Assembly: GCF_023218175.1 (NCBI RefSeq)
Contig: NZ_JALPTH010000019.1
Coordinates: 94,544-158,543 of the forward strand
Source: Streptomyces lichenis
GTDB taxonomy: Bacteria; Actinomycetota; Actinomycetes; Streptomycetales; Streptomycetaceae
Length of the DNA stretch: 64,000 nt
Direction: 5' to 3'
Shown here: piece by piece, positions 46,586 through 54,894 of the stretch
Numbering within the stretch: the first letter of the stretch is position 1
Layout of the letters: each line of letters opens with the position of its first letter
The notes under the pieces: generated by a model
What the model was told of the DNA's origin: nothing
Seen by the model: the letters and a program-made list of their open reading frames with translations, nothing else
Databases searched by the model: none
Position numbers and translations under genes: made by a program

Positions 46586-47803
46586 TCAGCGGCGGCCGCG
46601 TCGCCGCTGGTCACCGCGGAGATGCAGGGCCCGCAGCACCGCCTCGGTGGCGAACCGGGTGCCCGGTTCGGTCAACCGGCCGCCGTAGTGGGCCTCCAGG
46701 TTCCGCATCCGGTAGCGCACCGTCTGCGGATGGACGTCCAGCAGCTCGCCCATCCGCGCGGCGGTGCCCCGGGTCTCCAGCCAGATCCGCAGGGTCTCCA
46801 CCAGCCGGTCGCGCCGGGTCGGGGTCAGCCCGGCCAGCGGGGCCAACTCCCGCTCGGCGAGCCGGTCCAGCAGTGCCGGATCGGCCAGCAGCCAGAGCGT
46901 CAGCAGATGGTCGGCGCAGAACACCAGCGGGGCGTCCTCGATCACCCCGGCCTCCATCAGCTCCAGCACCCGCCGGGCCCAGCGGATCGAGTCGGAGGCA
47001 CCGGCGGGCGCCACGGTCAGCCCCACCGTCATCGGCACCCCCGGGAACGCCTTCGCCAGCAGATCGAGCCGGGTCTCGTCCGCCGGGCCGGGAATCAGCA
47101 GGTGGGGCTGGGGATCGGAGAGGTCGGCCAGGACATCGTTGTCGATCGCGACCGCCGGTGAGCCCGCGGGGGAGCGGAGCGCCACCAGCGTCACCTGCTC
47201 CGGAAGCAGCCATCCGGTCTGCTCGCACAGCTCCGCGATGGCCGACCTCGGCACCGGTGAGCCCGACATCAGCAGATGCAGCAGCCGTCTGCGTAACGCC
47301 TCCGACCGCCCGTCGGTGCCCGCCCGCACCTCCAGATAGCCCTCCCGGGAGACCGCCTCCAACTCGTCGACATAGGCGAACAGGGTGTCGGCGAAACTCA
47401 GCATCAGGGTGGGGGAGAGGTTGTAGCGGCGGCCCACTTTCTTGGCCCGCCGCAGCGCCACCCGCGCGCCCAGCCGGTAGGCGCCGCGCAGCCGCTCCAA
47501 CCCCCGCCCCTCGTACGCCTCGAAGCGGCCGAACCGCCGGCAGGCCTCGTCCCGCAGCGGCGTCGGGGCGCCGGGCGAGGCGATCCGCTCGGCGAACGCG
47601 GAGATGTGCTGCTCCACCCCGTACCGGATCGCCGCACTGTGCGGACCGTGCAGCAGCCGCGCGTACTCCGGGTAGGCCCGGGTGACCTCCAGGCCGATCT
47701 CCTGGATGAGACTGGGCAGTTCGGGCCGCACGATGGCGGCGAACTCCTGAGGGAGCGGCCCCAGCGGCTCGCCCGCGTCCGACGGCTGAGTGGTTCTGGG
47801 CAT
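46586..47803 (-). CDS. PucR/CdaR family transcriptional regulator
   Basis: A 405-residue protein starting at ATG 47803 (AAGGGG about 10 nt upstream). Residues 20-170 are the N-terminal sensory helices (RPELPSLIQEIGLEVTRAYPEYARLL), 180-320 the GGDEF-like middle, and 335-395 the PucR C-terminal HTH (LAGLTPTRRDRLVETLRIWLETRGTAARMGELLDVHPQTVRYRMRNLE). Regulators of this type lie beside mce loci in several streptomycetes, and here it is divergent from the secreted-protein/mce block, which it may control. Direct repeats lie just upstream. Confidence 0.85.
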   Translation of the reverse strand: MPRTTQPSDAGEPLGPLPQEFAAIVRPELPSLIQEIGLEVTRAYPEYARLLHGPHSAAIRYGVEQHISAFAERIASPGAPTPLRDEACRRFGRFEAYEGRGLERLRGAYRLGARVALRRAKKVGRRYNLSPTLMLSFADTLFAYVDELEAVSREGYLEVRAGTDGRSEALRRRLLHLLMSGSPVPRSAIAELCEQTGWLLPEQVTLVALRSPAGSPAVAIDNDVLADLSDPQPHLLIPGPADETRLDLLAKAFPGVPMTVGLTVAPAGASDSIRWARRVLELMEAGVIEDAPLVFCADHLLTLWLLADPALLDRLAERELAPLAGLTPTRRDRLVETLRIWLETRGTAARMGELLDVHPQTVRYRMRNLEAHYGGRLTEPGTRFATEAVLRALHLRGDQRRRGRR

Positions 47804-47818
47804 GCGGGTGGTCCCCTT

Positions 47819-47868
47819 GTCTCTCCGGACGTGAGGTCTCTTGCGAACACGAGGTCTCTCCGGACGTG
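47819..47868. repeat. 15-bp direct repeats upstream of the PucR gene
   Basis: GTCTCTCCGGACGTG occurs at 47819-47833 and 47854-47868, 35 bp apart, with a partial GAGGTCTC copy between (47833-47840). They lie 16-65 bp before the pucR-like start and could be regulator half-sites. Confidence 0.6.
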
Positions 47869-48104
47869 CGGCTGCCGAACATAGACCACCCCCGGGCCCC
47901 CGGCACACCCGTGTGCGAGGGCCCTCGGGCCCCGCCGCCGCAATCCGGCCGAACCCGCCCCGTCACCGCCCGGCCGGGGCCCGCGGCCGGGCGCCCCGGA
48001 GGCGGTTCTGCTCACTTCCGTACAAGAAATCCGTCGGGCTTGCTGCGCCGGCGACAAGAAAATACCCACCGGTAAGAGTGCCCGCAGAAACTTACGGTCG
48101 CGTA

Positions 48105-48133
48105 TTGCGCCGCCGGTTACCCACTCGTAGCGT
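48105..48133 (+). promoter_or_regulatory. Candidate promoter for the secreted-protein gene
   Basis: TTGCGC (48105-48110) and TAGCGT (48128-48133) are 17 bp apart, a good streptomycete housekeeping-type pair, in an AT-richer stretch about 220 bp before the next start. Confidence 0.45.
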
Positions 48134-48353
48134 CAATCGCGCAAGGTGCTCGGCCTGGTGGCCTATTCGTCTTCTGGCCCCGCGTTCCGTGAAGTGAGCC
48201 GCTCGACGGTCTTCGTTTTCCCTTACCTCACACCGGAATCCCCCTCGGTTTCCGTCGGAATCACCCCGGCGGGATCGAATTCCGCTGGGACCGCTCCAGG
48301 AAAACGCCCGACCGCTAATCAGGTACGCCCGATCCGCCTAGGAGGAACAGCCC

Positions 48354-49007
48354 GTGCGACGTACGACCCGAATCGCCGCCCTTTCCGCCGCCGTCCTCAC
48401 GGCGGCGGCCGGGATCACCGTCACCACCGCCTCCGCCGCGCCCCAGGCGCAGTGGACCGTCACCAACCCGGCCGCCAACGACACCTTCACCGCGGTCAAC
48501 CAGACCGGGGTCAACGCCGTCCTGACCAACGTCACCACCGGAGCCACCCTCACCTGCGCCGTCTACGGCGCCAACGGCACCGCGGTCGACGGCACCTACG
48601 CCAGCGGCGCCGGTCTGGCCACCATCGCCAACGCCACCTTCGGCACCAGCGCCAACAAGTGCAACGGCCCGCTCGGATCCAAGTGGGTCTCCTCCGCCAC
48701 CCAGCCCATGAAGCTCAACGGCGTCAGCTACTCCGGCGGCGTCACCAAGGGCACCCTGACCAACGTCAAGGTCAGCCTGACCGGCACCAGCCTGCTCGGC
48801 ACCTGCAACGCGGTGATCGAGGGCTCCGCCAACACCGGTACGTACACCAACTCCACCGGTCTGCTGGCCATCGCGGCCGACGCCACCCCGGCGCTGACCG
48901 TGACCAGCGCCTCCGGCTCCTGCGCCGGGCTGATCGCCACCGGCAACAAGGCCAAGTTCAGCGCCACCTACAAGGTGACGCCGATCATCACGGTCACCAG
49001 CCCCTGA
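48354..49007 (+). CDS. Secreted protein of unknown function, mce-linked
   Basis: A 217-residue protein starting at GTG 48354 behind a perfect AGGAGG. A Sec signal peptide (RRTTRIAALSAAVLTAAAG ... ASAAP, cleavage near residue 29) leads to a Thr/Asn/Gly-rich, all-beta mature domain with four Cys residues (in TLTCAVYG, ANKCNG, LGTCNAVIEG and GSCAGLI), likely two disulfides. I do not recognise a named family. It precedes the DUF6801 and mce genes in the same direction, so it is probably an extracytoplasmic partner of that system. Confidence 0.8.
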   Translation: MRRTTRIAALSAAVLTAAAGITVTTASAAPQAQWTVTNPAANDTFTAVNQTGVNAVLTNVTTGATLTCAVYGANGTAVDGTYASGAGLATIANATFGTSANKCNGPLGSKWVSSATQPMKLNGVSYSGGVTKGTLTNVKVSLTGTSLLGTCNAVIEGSANTGTYTNSTGLLAIAADATPALTVTSASGSCAGLIATGNKAKFSATYKVTPIITVTSP

Positions 49008-49135
49008 CCCCGCCCCCACCGGGACGGACAGCGGAAGAGCGTCGTGCGGCCGGTGCGCGTGCCGGCCGCACGACCCGCGTTCGGGCAAGGCAAGGCCCGA
49101 GGGCGAGGACGCCGGAGTGACGAGGAGGGGGCGCG

Positions 49136-50719
49136 GTGAACGGCAGCAAGGGGAGGTCCGGGGGTACGGGCCGGGGCGGGCGGCGCGCGCTGGCGCGTAC
49201 CGCCTCGGTGGGGGCCGCCGTGCTGGTCGCCGGGCTGGTGCCCGGCACCGTGGCGGCGCTCGACGAGGGCGCCCAGGCCGCCGAGGTGTCCTTCGCCTAC
49301 CGGTGCGTCCTGCCCGGCGGGGAGCATCCGGCGGTGGTACGGGTCTCCGCGGGGCTGCCGCGCCAGGTGGCGGCGGGCCGGCCGATCCGCCCGGTGGACG
49401 TGGAGGTGGCCGTCGAACTCCCGGCCGAGGCCGCCGCCGAGCTGACCGCGCGCGGTGCGGCGAGCGCGGGCGGCGCGGTACGGCTGACCGGGCGGGCCAC
49501 CCAGGGCGAGCACTCCGCCGAACTGCCCTGGACCCAGCTCACCGCTCCGAACACGCCGATCCCGGCCGAGGGCCCGTACACCCTTCAGGGCGCCGGGGCG
49601 GTGCCCACGGTGACCGTGGGCTCCCCGGGCGAGCTCACCCTCGCCACCGGGCCCCTCACCCTGGACCTGCTGACCCGCGCCGCCGACGGCACCCCCACCG
49701 AGCCACCGCAACTGTCCGTGGAGTGCGCCCCGGAACCCGACCGGGACACCGTGATCGCCACGGTCAGGGTGCTGCCCGGACCGGGCGGCGCCGGCCGGCC
49801 CAGCACCCCGCCCGAGGTGGACCGGCCCGGCGAGCCCGGCACCACCCCGAACCCCTCCGGCGAGCCGTCGGACGGCGGGCCGGCCCCGGCGGACGGCGAG
49901 GCCGGCCCCGACGCACGGCCGCCGGCGAAGGAAACCGGCGAAGACCCCGTAATTCCCCCCGGAAAATCCCCCGGCGGAAAGGGCGGGAAGGCGGACGACT
50001 GCGTGGACCCGCCGCCCCAGGACCTCCCCGCCGTCCCCGCTCACGGATATGTCGCCGGATACGCCAACGTGCTGAAGCTGGGCGCCGCCATGTTCGTGAA
50101 GGACCCCGGTCTGATGCGGGTCCGCATGGCGAAGGCGCTGCGTATGCACCCCTGCGCCAAAGAGGGCGAACCCGTCTTCACCCTCTACAGCGACGCCACT
50201 CTCGACTACCGGGGCAAGTCGCAGTTCCCGCCTGCCCGGTCCACCTTCCTCACCTTCGGGTTCATGCCGACCACGGCGAGCGTGGAACTCGCTCTGGAGG
50301 GCCGTCTGGAGATCGCCACGGACAGCTACTTCGCCCCGGACTTCTCCCAGCCGCAGGTCACCAAGGCGACCGGAAAGATACGGGTACGGCTGTACGACGT
50401 CGAGGTCAACGGCACTCCGCTGGAGGTCGGGCCGGGCTGCCGCACCGTCCGGCCCATGGAGCTGACCCTGACCGGACGGGGCGGGCAGGACGTGAACGGC
50501 GTCCCCTACGGCTACACCGTGGAGTTGGGCGGCCCGCTGACCGGCACCGCGACCATCCCGCCGTTCACCGGCTGCGGCACCGGCGGGGAGGACCTGGACC
50601 GGGTGTTCACCGGCGCCCTCTCCGGCCCCGGCAACTACACCAAGATGACCCAGGGCGCGCTCTGCTCCGGAACGCAGGACTTCTGCCCGGACGCGCCGCG
50701 ACCGAAGCCCGAGCGGTGA
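49136..50719 (+). CDS. Secreted DUF6801 domain protein
   Basis: A 527-residue protein starting at GTG 49136 (GAGGAGGGGG upstream). Residues 1-48 form a signal peptide ending AQAAE. The first mature domain (49-210, VSFAYRCVLPGGEHPAVVRVSAGLPRQVAAGRPI) is DUF6801; a Pro/Gly/Asp-rich linker (210-295) leads to a second beta-rich domain (300-527) with six Cys. It is typical of proteins placed before streptomycete mce loci. Its role is unknown; exposure on the cell surface would fit substrate capture. Two 21-bp tandem repeats and an operator-like palindrome follow it. Confidence 0.8.
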   Translation: MNGSKGRSGGTGRGGRRALARTASVGAAVLVAGLVPGTVAALDEGAQAAEVSFAYRCVLPGGEHPAVVRVSAGLPRQVAAGRPIRPVDVEVAVELPAEAAAELTARGAASAGGAVRLTGRATQGEHSAELPWTQLTAPNTPIPAEGPYTLQGAGAVPTVTVGSPGELTLATGPLTLDLLTRAADGTPTEPPQLSVECAPEPDRDTVIATVRVLPGPGGAGRPSTPPEVDRPGEPGTTPNPSGEPSDGGPAPADGEAGPDARPPAKETGEDPVIPPGKSPGGKGGKADDCVDPPPQDLPAVPAHGYVAGYANVLKLGAAMFVKDPGLMRVRMAKALRMHPCAKEGEPVFTLYSDATLDYRGKSQFPPARSTFLTFGFMPTTASVELALEGRLEIATDSYFAPDFSQPQVTKATGKIRVRLYDVEVNGTPLEVGPGCRTVRPMELTLTGRGGQDVNGVPYGYTVELGGPLTGTATIPPFTGCGTGGEDLDRVFTGALSGPGNYTKMTQGALCSGTQDFCPDAPRPKPER

Positions 50720-50748
50720 GCGCGCATGCCCACCCAGCGGCACCGGAC

Positions 50749-50784
50749 GCGCACCCGGCGACACCCGATGCGCACCCGGCGACA
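50749..50784 (+). repeat. Short direct repeat after the DUF6801 gene
   Basis: GCGCACCCGGCGACA occurs at 50749-50763 and 50770-50784, a 21-bp period, immediately before the mce-operon palindrome. No function is apparent. Confidence 0.6.
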
Positions 50785-50799
50785 AAGGCCGCCCGGCCC

Positions 50800-50820
50800 G
50801 TTTGTCACCCGATGACAAAC
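50800..50820. promoter_or_regulatory. 21-bp operator-like palindrome upstream of the mce operon
   Basis: GTTTGTCA-CCCGA-TGACAAAC has perfect 8-bp arms. It is AT-richer than its surroundings, has no T-run, and lies about 45 bp before the candidate -35 box. Single TGTCA half-sites occur again at 50917-50922. This is most likely a transcription-factor site for the mce operon. Confidence 0.55.
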
Positions 50821-50865
50821 CGGCGGGTCGTTTCGGGCCCCGGGAATCCGGTCCCGGCACGGATC

Positions 50866-50895
50866 TTGTCGCCGTCCGATCGCCGAACGTAACGT
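50866..50895 (+). promoter_or_regulatory. Candidate mce operon promoter
   Basis: TTGTCG (50866-50871) and TAACGT (50890-50895) are spaced 18 bp, giving a start near 50902 and a leader of about 50 nt to the ATPase gene. Confidence 0.45.
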
Positions 50896-50952
50896 GCGCT
50901 CGCCAAGGCGCTTTTGTCACTTCCTCAGCAAACCGGCACCGGGAGTTTCGTG

Positions 50953-51927
50953 GTGGGAGCAGAAGTGGTCGTGGAGGGACTGACCAAGTCCTTCGGACGG
51001 CAGAACGTCTGGCAGGACGTCACCCTGACCCTGCCCGCCGGTGAGGTCAGCGTGATGCTCGGCCCTTCCGGCACCGGCAAGACCGTGTTCCTGAAATCCC
51101 TCATCGGGCTGCTCAAACCGGAACACGGCCGGGTCCTGGTGGCCGGCACCGACATGGTGAACAGCCCCGAGCGGGACATCTACGAGACCCGCAAACTCTT
51201 CGGGGTGATGTTCCAGGACGGGGCGCTTTTCGGCTCCCTGTCGCTCTTCGACAACATCGCCTTTCCGCTGCGCGAGCACACCCGCAAGAAGGAGAGCGAG
51301 ATCCGCCGCATCGTGATGGAGCGGGTGGAGATGGTCGGCCTGGTGGGCGCCGAGCGGAAACTCCCCGGCGAGATATCCGGCGGTATGCGCAAACGGGCCG
51401 GGCTGGCCCGCGCCCTGGTCCTGGACCCGCAGATCATCCTCTGCGACGAGCCCGACTCCGGACTCGACCCGGTGCGCACCGCCTACCTCTCCCAGCTGCT
51501 CATCGACCTCAACGCGCAGATCGACGCCACCATGCTGATCGTCACCCACAACCTCGACATCGCCGCCACCGTGCCGGACAACATGGGCATGCTCTTCCGG
51601 CGCAACCTGGTCACCTTCGGCCCCCGCGAGGCGCTGCTGACCAGCGACGAACCGGTGGTGGCGCAGTTCCTCGCCGGGCGCCGCGAGGGCCCCATCGGGA
51701 TGTCGGAGGAGAAGGACGCGGCCACCCTCGCCCGCGAGCGGCGCGCCGCACTCCCGTACCCCGAACGCGTCCTCGCCCCCCAGCTGGAGCCCTCGCCGGG
51801 GCTGCCGCCCCGGGCCGGTGCCCAGCGCCGCCGGGAGCGGGTGCTCGCCATGCTGCCCGAGCTGCCGGAACCGGCCAGGGCCGCGATCCTGCGCAGCTAC
51901 GCCCCGGTCGGCGGGGCCGTCTCATGA
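50953..51927 (+). CDS. ABC transporter ATP-binding protein of the mce system (MceG/Mkl/MlaF-like)
   Basis: About 324 residues. GTG 50953 (or 50950) follows GGGAG at 50941; a TTG at 50914 is open in frame but gives an unusual tail. Walker A is GPSGTGKT, the signature is ISGGMRKRAGLARAL, Walker B is IILCDEPDSGLDP and the switch His is in IVTHNLD. REHTRKKESEIRRIVMERVEMVGL is typical of the MceG/MlaF group. A C-terminal tail of about 70 residues beyond the ATPase core is also common in actinobacterial Mkl proteins. It energises lipid import with the two permeases that follow and overlaps the first by 4 bp. Confidence 0.93.
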   Translation: MGAEVVVEGLTKSFGRQNVWQDVTLTLPAGEVSVMLGPSGTGKTVFLKSLIGLLKPEHGRVLVAGTDMVNSPERDIYETRKLFGVMFQDGALFGSLSLFDNIAFPLREHTRKKESEIRRIVMERVEMVGLVGAERKLPGEISGGMRKRAGLARALVLDPQIILCDEPDSGLDPVRTAYLSQLLIDLNAQIDATMLIVTHNLDIAATVPDNMGMLFRRNLVTFGPREALLTSDEPVVAQFLAGRREGPIGMSEEKDAATLARERRAALPYPERVLAPQLEPSPGLPPRAGAQRRRERVLAMLPELPEPARAAILRSYAPVGGAVS

Positions 51928-52769
51928 CGGTGGCCGACCACCGGCCCGTACCGCCGGACCCCGCCGCAGCGCCCCCGCCACCGCCGGTGGCCCCACCGCC
52001 GTCGCGCTGGCTGGCCCCGCTGCGGGAGACCGGGCGGCTCTTCGCGCTGGCCGGCACGGTGGTCCGGGACACCTTCCGGCGCCCCTTCCAACTGCGGGAG
52101 TTCATCGAGCAGTTCTGGTTCGTCGCCAGCGTCACCATTCTGCCCGCCGCCCTGGTCTCCATCCCGTTCGGCGCGGTCATCGCGCTCCAGGTCGGCTCGC
52201 TCACCGAGCAGCTCGGCGCCCAGTCCTTCACCGGCGGCGCCAGCGTGCTCGCCGTCATCCAGCAGGCCAGCCCGCTGATCGTGGCCCTGCTGATCTCCGG
52301 CGCGGGCGGCTCCGCGATCTGCGCCGACCTCGGCTCGCGCACCATCCGCGAGGAGCTGGACGCCATGGAGGTGATGGGCGTCTCGCCGATCCAGCGGCTG
52401 GTGGTGCCCCGGGTGCTGGCCACCATGCTGGTCGCCGTCCTCCTCAACGGCATGGTCTCGGTCGTCGGCACCCTCGGCGGCTACTTCTTCAACGTGATCA
52501 TGCAGGACGGCACCCCCGGCGCCTACCTGGCCGGCTTCTCCGCCCTCGCCCAGCTCCCCGACCTGTGGATCAGCGAGATCAAGGCGCTGATCTTCGGCTT
52601 CCTCGCCGGAGTGGTCGCCGCCTACCGGGGGCTCAACCCGCGCGGCGGCCCCAAGGGCGTCGGCGACGCCGTCAACCAGTCCGTGGTCATCACCTTCCTC
52701 CTCCTCTTCTTCGTCAACATGGTCCTCACCGCGATCTACCTCCAGATCGTGCCCGCGAAGGGAGCCTGA
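51924..52769 (+). CDS. MlaE/YrbE family permease, first copy
   Basis: A 281-residue integral membrane protein with a Pro-rich N-terminal tail (residues 8-26) and about five to six membrane segments. Typical MlaE text includes IPFGAVIALQVGSLTEQLGAQSFTGG, EELDAMEVMGVSPIQRLVVPRVLA (the EExDAL-type coupling motif facing the ATPase) and a C-terminal LLFFVNMVLTAIYLQI helix. It pairs with the next gene to form the YrbEA/YrbEB core of an Mce transporter. It is coupled to the ATPase gene by a 4-bp overlap. Confidence 0.93.
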   Translation: MTVADHRPVPPDPAAAPPPPPVAPPPSRWLAPLRETGRLFALAGTVVRDTFRRPFQLREFIEQFWFVASVTILPAALVSIPFGAVIALQVGSLTEQLGAQSFTGGASVLAVIQQASPLIVALLISGAGGSAICADLGSRTIREELDAMEVMGVSPIQRLVVPRVLATMLVAVLLNGMVSVVGTLGGYFFNVIMQDGTPGAYLAGFSALAQLPDLWISEIKALIFGFLAGVVAAYRGLNPRGGPKGVGDAVNQSVVITFLLLFFVNMVLTAIYLQIVPAKGA

Positions 52770-52771
52770 CC

Positions 52772-53578
52772 ATGGCCTCCCCGCTCGGCTGGCTGGACCG
52801 CTCCGGCGACCAGCTCGTCTTCTACGCCAGGGCCCTGCTCTGGATCCCGCGCACCCTGCGCCGCTACCTCCGGGAGGTGCAGCGCCTCCTCGCCGAAGTC
52901 GCCTTCGGCAGCGGAGGGCTGGGCGTCATCGGCGGCACCATCGGCGTGATGATCGCCATGACCCTGTTCACCGGCACCGTGGTCGGACTCCAGGGGTACG
53001 CGGCACTCGACCAGATCGGCACCTCCGCCTTCACCGGCTTCGTCTCCGCCTACTTCAACACCCGGGAGATCGCCCCGCTGGTCGCCGGGCTCGCCCTCTC
53101 CGCCACCGTCGGCGCCGGCTTCACCGCCCAGCTCGGCGCCATGCGGATCAACGAGGAGGTCGACGCCCTCGAATCGATGGGCATCCGCTCCATGCCGTAC
53201 CTGGTCACCACCCGGGTCATCGCCGGAGTGGTCGCCATCATCCCGCTCTACGCCATCGGGCTGCTCTCCTCCTATCTGGCCTCCCGGATGGTGACCGTGT
53301 TCTTCAACGGCCAGTCGGTGGGCACCTACGACCACTACTTCGGGCTGTTCCTCTCCCCGGACGACGTGCTGCTCTCCGTCCTCAAGGTGTTCGTCTTCAG
53401 CGTGATGGTGATCCTCGCCCACTGCTACTACGGCTACCGCGCCAAGGGCGGCCCGGCCGGAGTCGGCGTCGCCGTCGGCCGCTCGGTGCGCAACGCCATC
53501 GTGCTGATCAGCGTCACCGACTTCTTCCTCTCGCTCGCCATCTGGGGTGCGACCACGACCGTGAAGGTGGCCGGATGA
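52772..53578 (+). CDS. MlaE/YrbE family permease, second copy
   Basis: A 268-residue membrane protein starting at ATG 52772, two bases after the first permease stop, with GGGAG upstream. GTVVGLQGYAALDQIGTSAFTGFVSAYFNTREIAPLVAGLALSATVG and NEEVDALESMGIRSMPYLVTTRVIAGVVA carry the family's membrane segments and coupling loop. It is the YrbEB-type partner of the preceding protein. It overlaps the first MCE gene by 4 bp (ATGA). Confidence 0.93.
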   Translation: MASPLGWLDRSGDQLVFYARALLWIPRTLRRYLREVQRLLAEVAFGSGGLGVIGGTIGVMIAMTLFTGTVVGLQGYAALDQIGTSAFTGFVSAYFNTREIAPLVAGLALSATVGAGFTAQLGAMRINEEVDALESMGIRSMPYLVTTRVIAGVVAIIPLYAIGLLSSYLASRMVTVFFNGQSVGTYDHYFGLFLSPDDVLLSVLKVFVFSVMVILAHCYYGYRAKGGPAGVGVAVGRSVRNAIVLISVTDFFLSLAIWGATTTVKVAG

Positions 53579-54894
53579 CCGCGACCGCCCCCCTCCCCAC
53601 GACGCGCCCACCGGCGCCGCGGTCCCGGGCGGCCCGGGACCGGGGCCGGGTTGCCCGCCGCAGGCTGGCCGGGGTGGCCTTCCTGCTGGTGCCGATCGTC
53701 CTGGTCCGGCTCTCCGTCGCCGTGTACGGCAAGGAGTTCGCCGACGACGCCACGGTCACCGTGCTCACCTCCAGCGCCGGCAACGAGATGCGCCGCGGCG
53801 CCGAGGTCAAGCTGCGCGGGGTGGTCGTCGGCGAGGTCCGCGAGGTCCGCGCCGACGGCGGCGGCGCCCGGCTCACCCTCGCCCTCGACCCGGCCGAACT
53901 GGACCGGGTGCCCGCCGACGTCACCGCCCAGCTGCTGCCCACCACCCTCTTCGGCGAACGGTTCGTCGCCCTCGTACCGCCCACCGGCCGGCCCGCCACC
54001 GCCCGTCCGATCGCCGCCGGCGCCGTCATCCCGCCCGACCGCTCCAGCAACGCCGTCGAACTGGAACAGGTCCTCGACCAGGTGCTGCCGCTGCTCACCG
54101 CCGTCAAGCCGGAGAAGCTGTCCGCCACCCTCACCGCGATGTCCCAGGCGCTCGAAGGCCGCGGCGAACAGCTCGGCACCACCCTGGTCACCCTGGACGC
54201 CCATCTGAGGAAGCTGAACCCCCATCTCCCCGCGCTCAACCGGGACATCAGCCGACTCGTGGAGGTCAGCCGGGTCTACGGGGACGCCGCCCCCGGCATC
54301 CTGGACGCGCTCACCGACGCCACCACCACGACCGGCACCCTCGCCGAGAAGCGCCAGGCACTCGCCGGGCTGTACGGCACCACCACCGGCACCGCCCAGG
54401 ACGTCACCGCCTTCCTGCGGCAGAACCGCGAGAACCTCATCCGGCTCTCCGCCGCCTCCCGCCCCACCCTGGAACTGCTCGCCGCCAACTCCGCCGCCTT
54501 CCCCTGCACCCTGCGCACCCTGGCCGGCTTCGTCCCCGCCATGGACCGGGCGCTCGGCAAGGGCACCGACCGGCCCGGACTCCAGGTGAACCTGCGCACC
54601 GTCCCCTCGCTGGGCGAGTACCGGCCCGGCACCGACCGGCCCGCCCCCTACGACCCGGCCGGCCCCGCGCACTGCTACGCCATCCCCTACACCGGCGAGG
54701 CGGCCCCCGCCGCGGCCGCCGGCACCGGAGCCACCCCGCCGAAACCGCTCGGGCTGCCCAACTCGCCCGAGGAGAACCGGCTCGTCAACGAGCTGATGGC
54801 CCCCGCCCTGCGCACCGCCCCGAACGAACTCCCCGACTGGTCCACCGTGCTGACCGGCCCCGTCTTCCGCGGCACGGAGGTGAGCCTGAAGTGA
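53575..54894 (+). CDS. MCE family protein, 1st of six
   Basis: A 439-residue protein with a basic N-terminal tail, one membrane anchor (about 32-50, VAFLLVPIVLVRLSVAVYG) and an MCE domain (about 58-140, TVLTSSAGNEMRRGAEVKLRGVVVGEVREV ... LFGERFVALVPP). A long helical region follows (about 155-330, VLDQVLPLLTAVKPEKLSATLTAMSQAL), the part that builds the needle-like tunnel of Mce complexes, then a Pro/Ala-rich tail. By order it matches MceA. It should cross the cell wall to deliver lipid to the YrbE permeases. Confidence 0.92.
   Translation: MTATAPLPTTRPPAPRSRAARDRGRVARRRLAGVAFLLVPIVLVRLSVAVYGKEFADDATVTVLTSSAGNEMRRGAEVKLRGVVVGEVREVRADGGGARLTLALDPAELDRVPADVTAQLLPTTLFGERFVALVPPTGRPATARPIAAGAVIPPDRSSNAVELEQVLDQVLPLLTAVKPEKLSATLTAMSQALEGRGEQLGTTLVTLDAHLRKLNPHLPALNRDISRLVEVSRVYGDAAPGILDALTDATTTTGTLAEKRQALAGLYGTTTGTAQDVTAFLRQNRENLIRLSAASRPTLELLAANSAAFPCTLRTLAGFVPAMDRALGKGTDRPGLQVNLRTVPSLGEYRPGTDRPAPYDPAGPAHCYAIPYTGEAAPAAAAGTGATPPKPLGLPNSPEENRLVNELMAPALRTAPNELPDWSTVLTGPVFRGTEVSLK

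Larger units (their letters stand above)
47804..48353. other. Divergent intergenic region between PucR and the mce-locus genes
   Basis: This 550-bp gap has no convincing gene. It holds direct repeats near the pucR-like start (47819-47868), a GC-rich stretch with a CGAGGGCCCTCG palindrome (47916-47927), and then a distinctly AT-richer stretch (about 48010-48340) with a promoter candidate (48105-48133) and a leader of about 215 nt before the secreted-protein gene. Confidence 0.5.

Noticed and set aside
47916..47927. CGAGGGCCCTCG palindrome as an operator
   Set aside because: Short fully GC-rich palindromes are expected by chance at this base composition and it lies far from any clear promoter.
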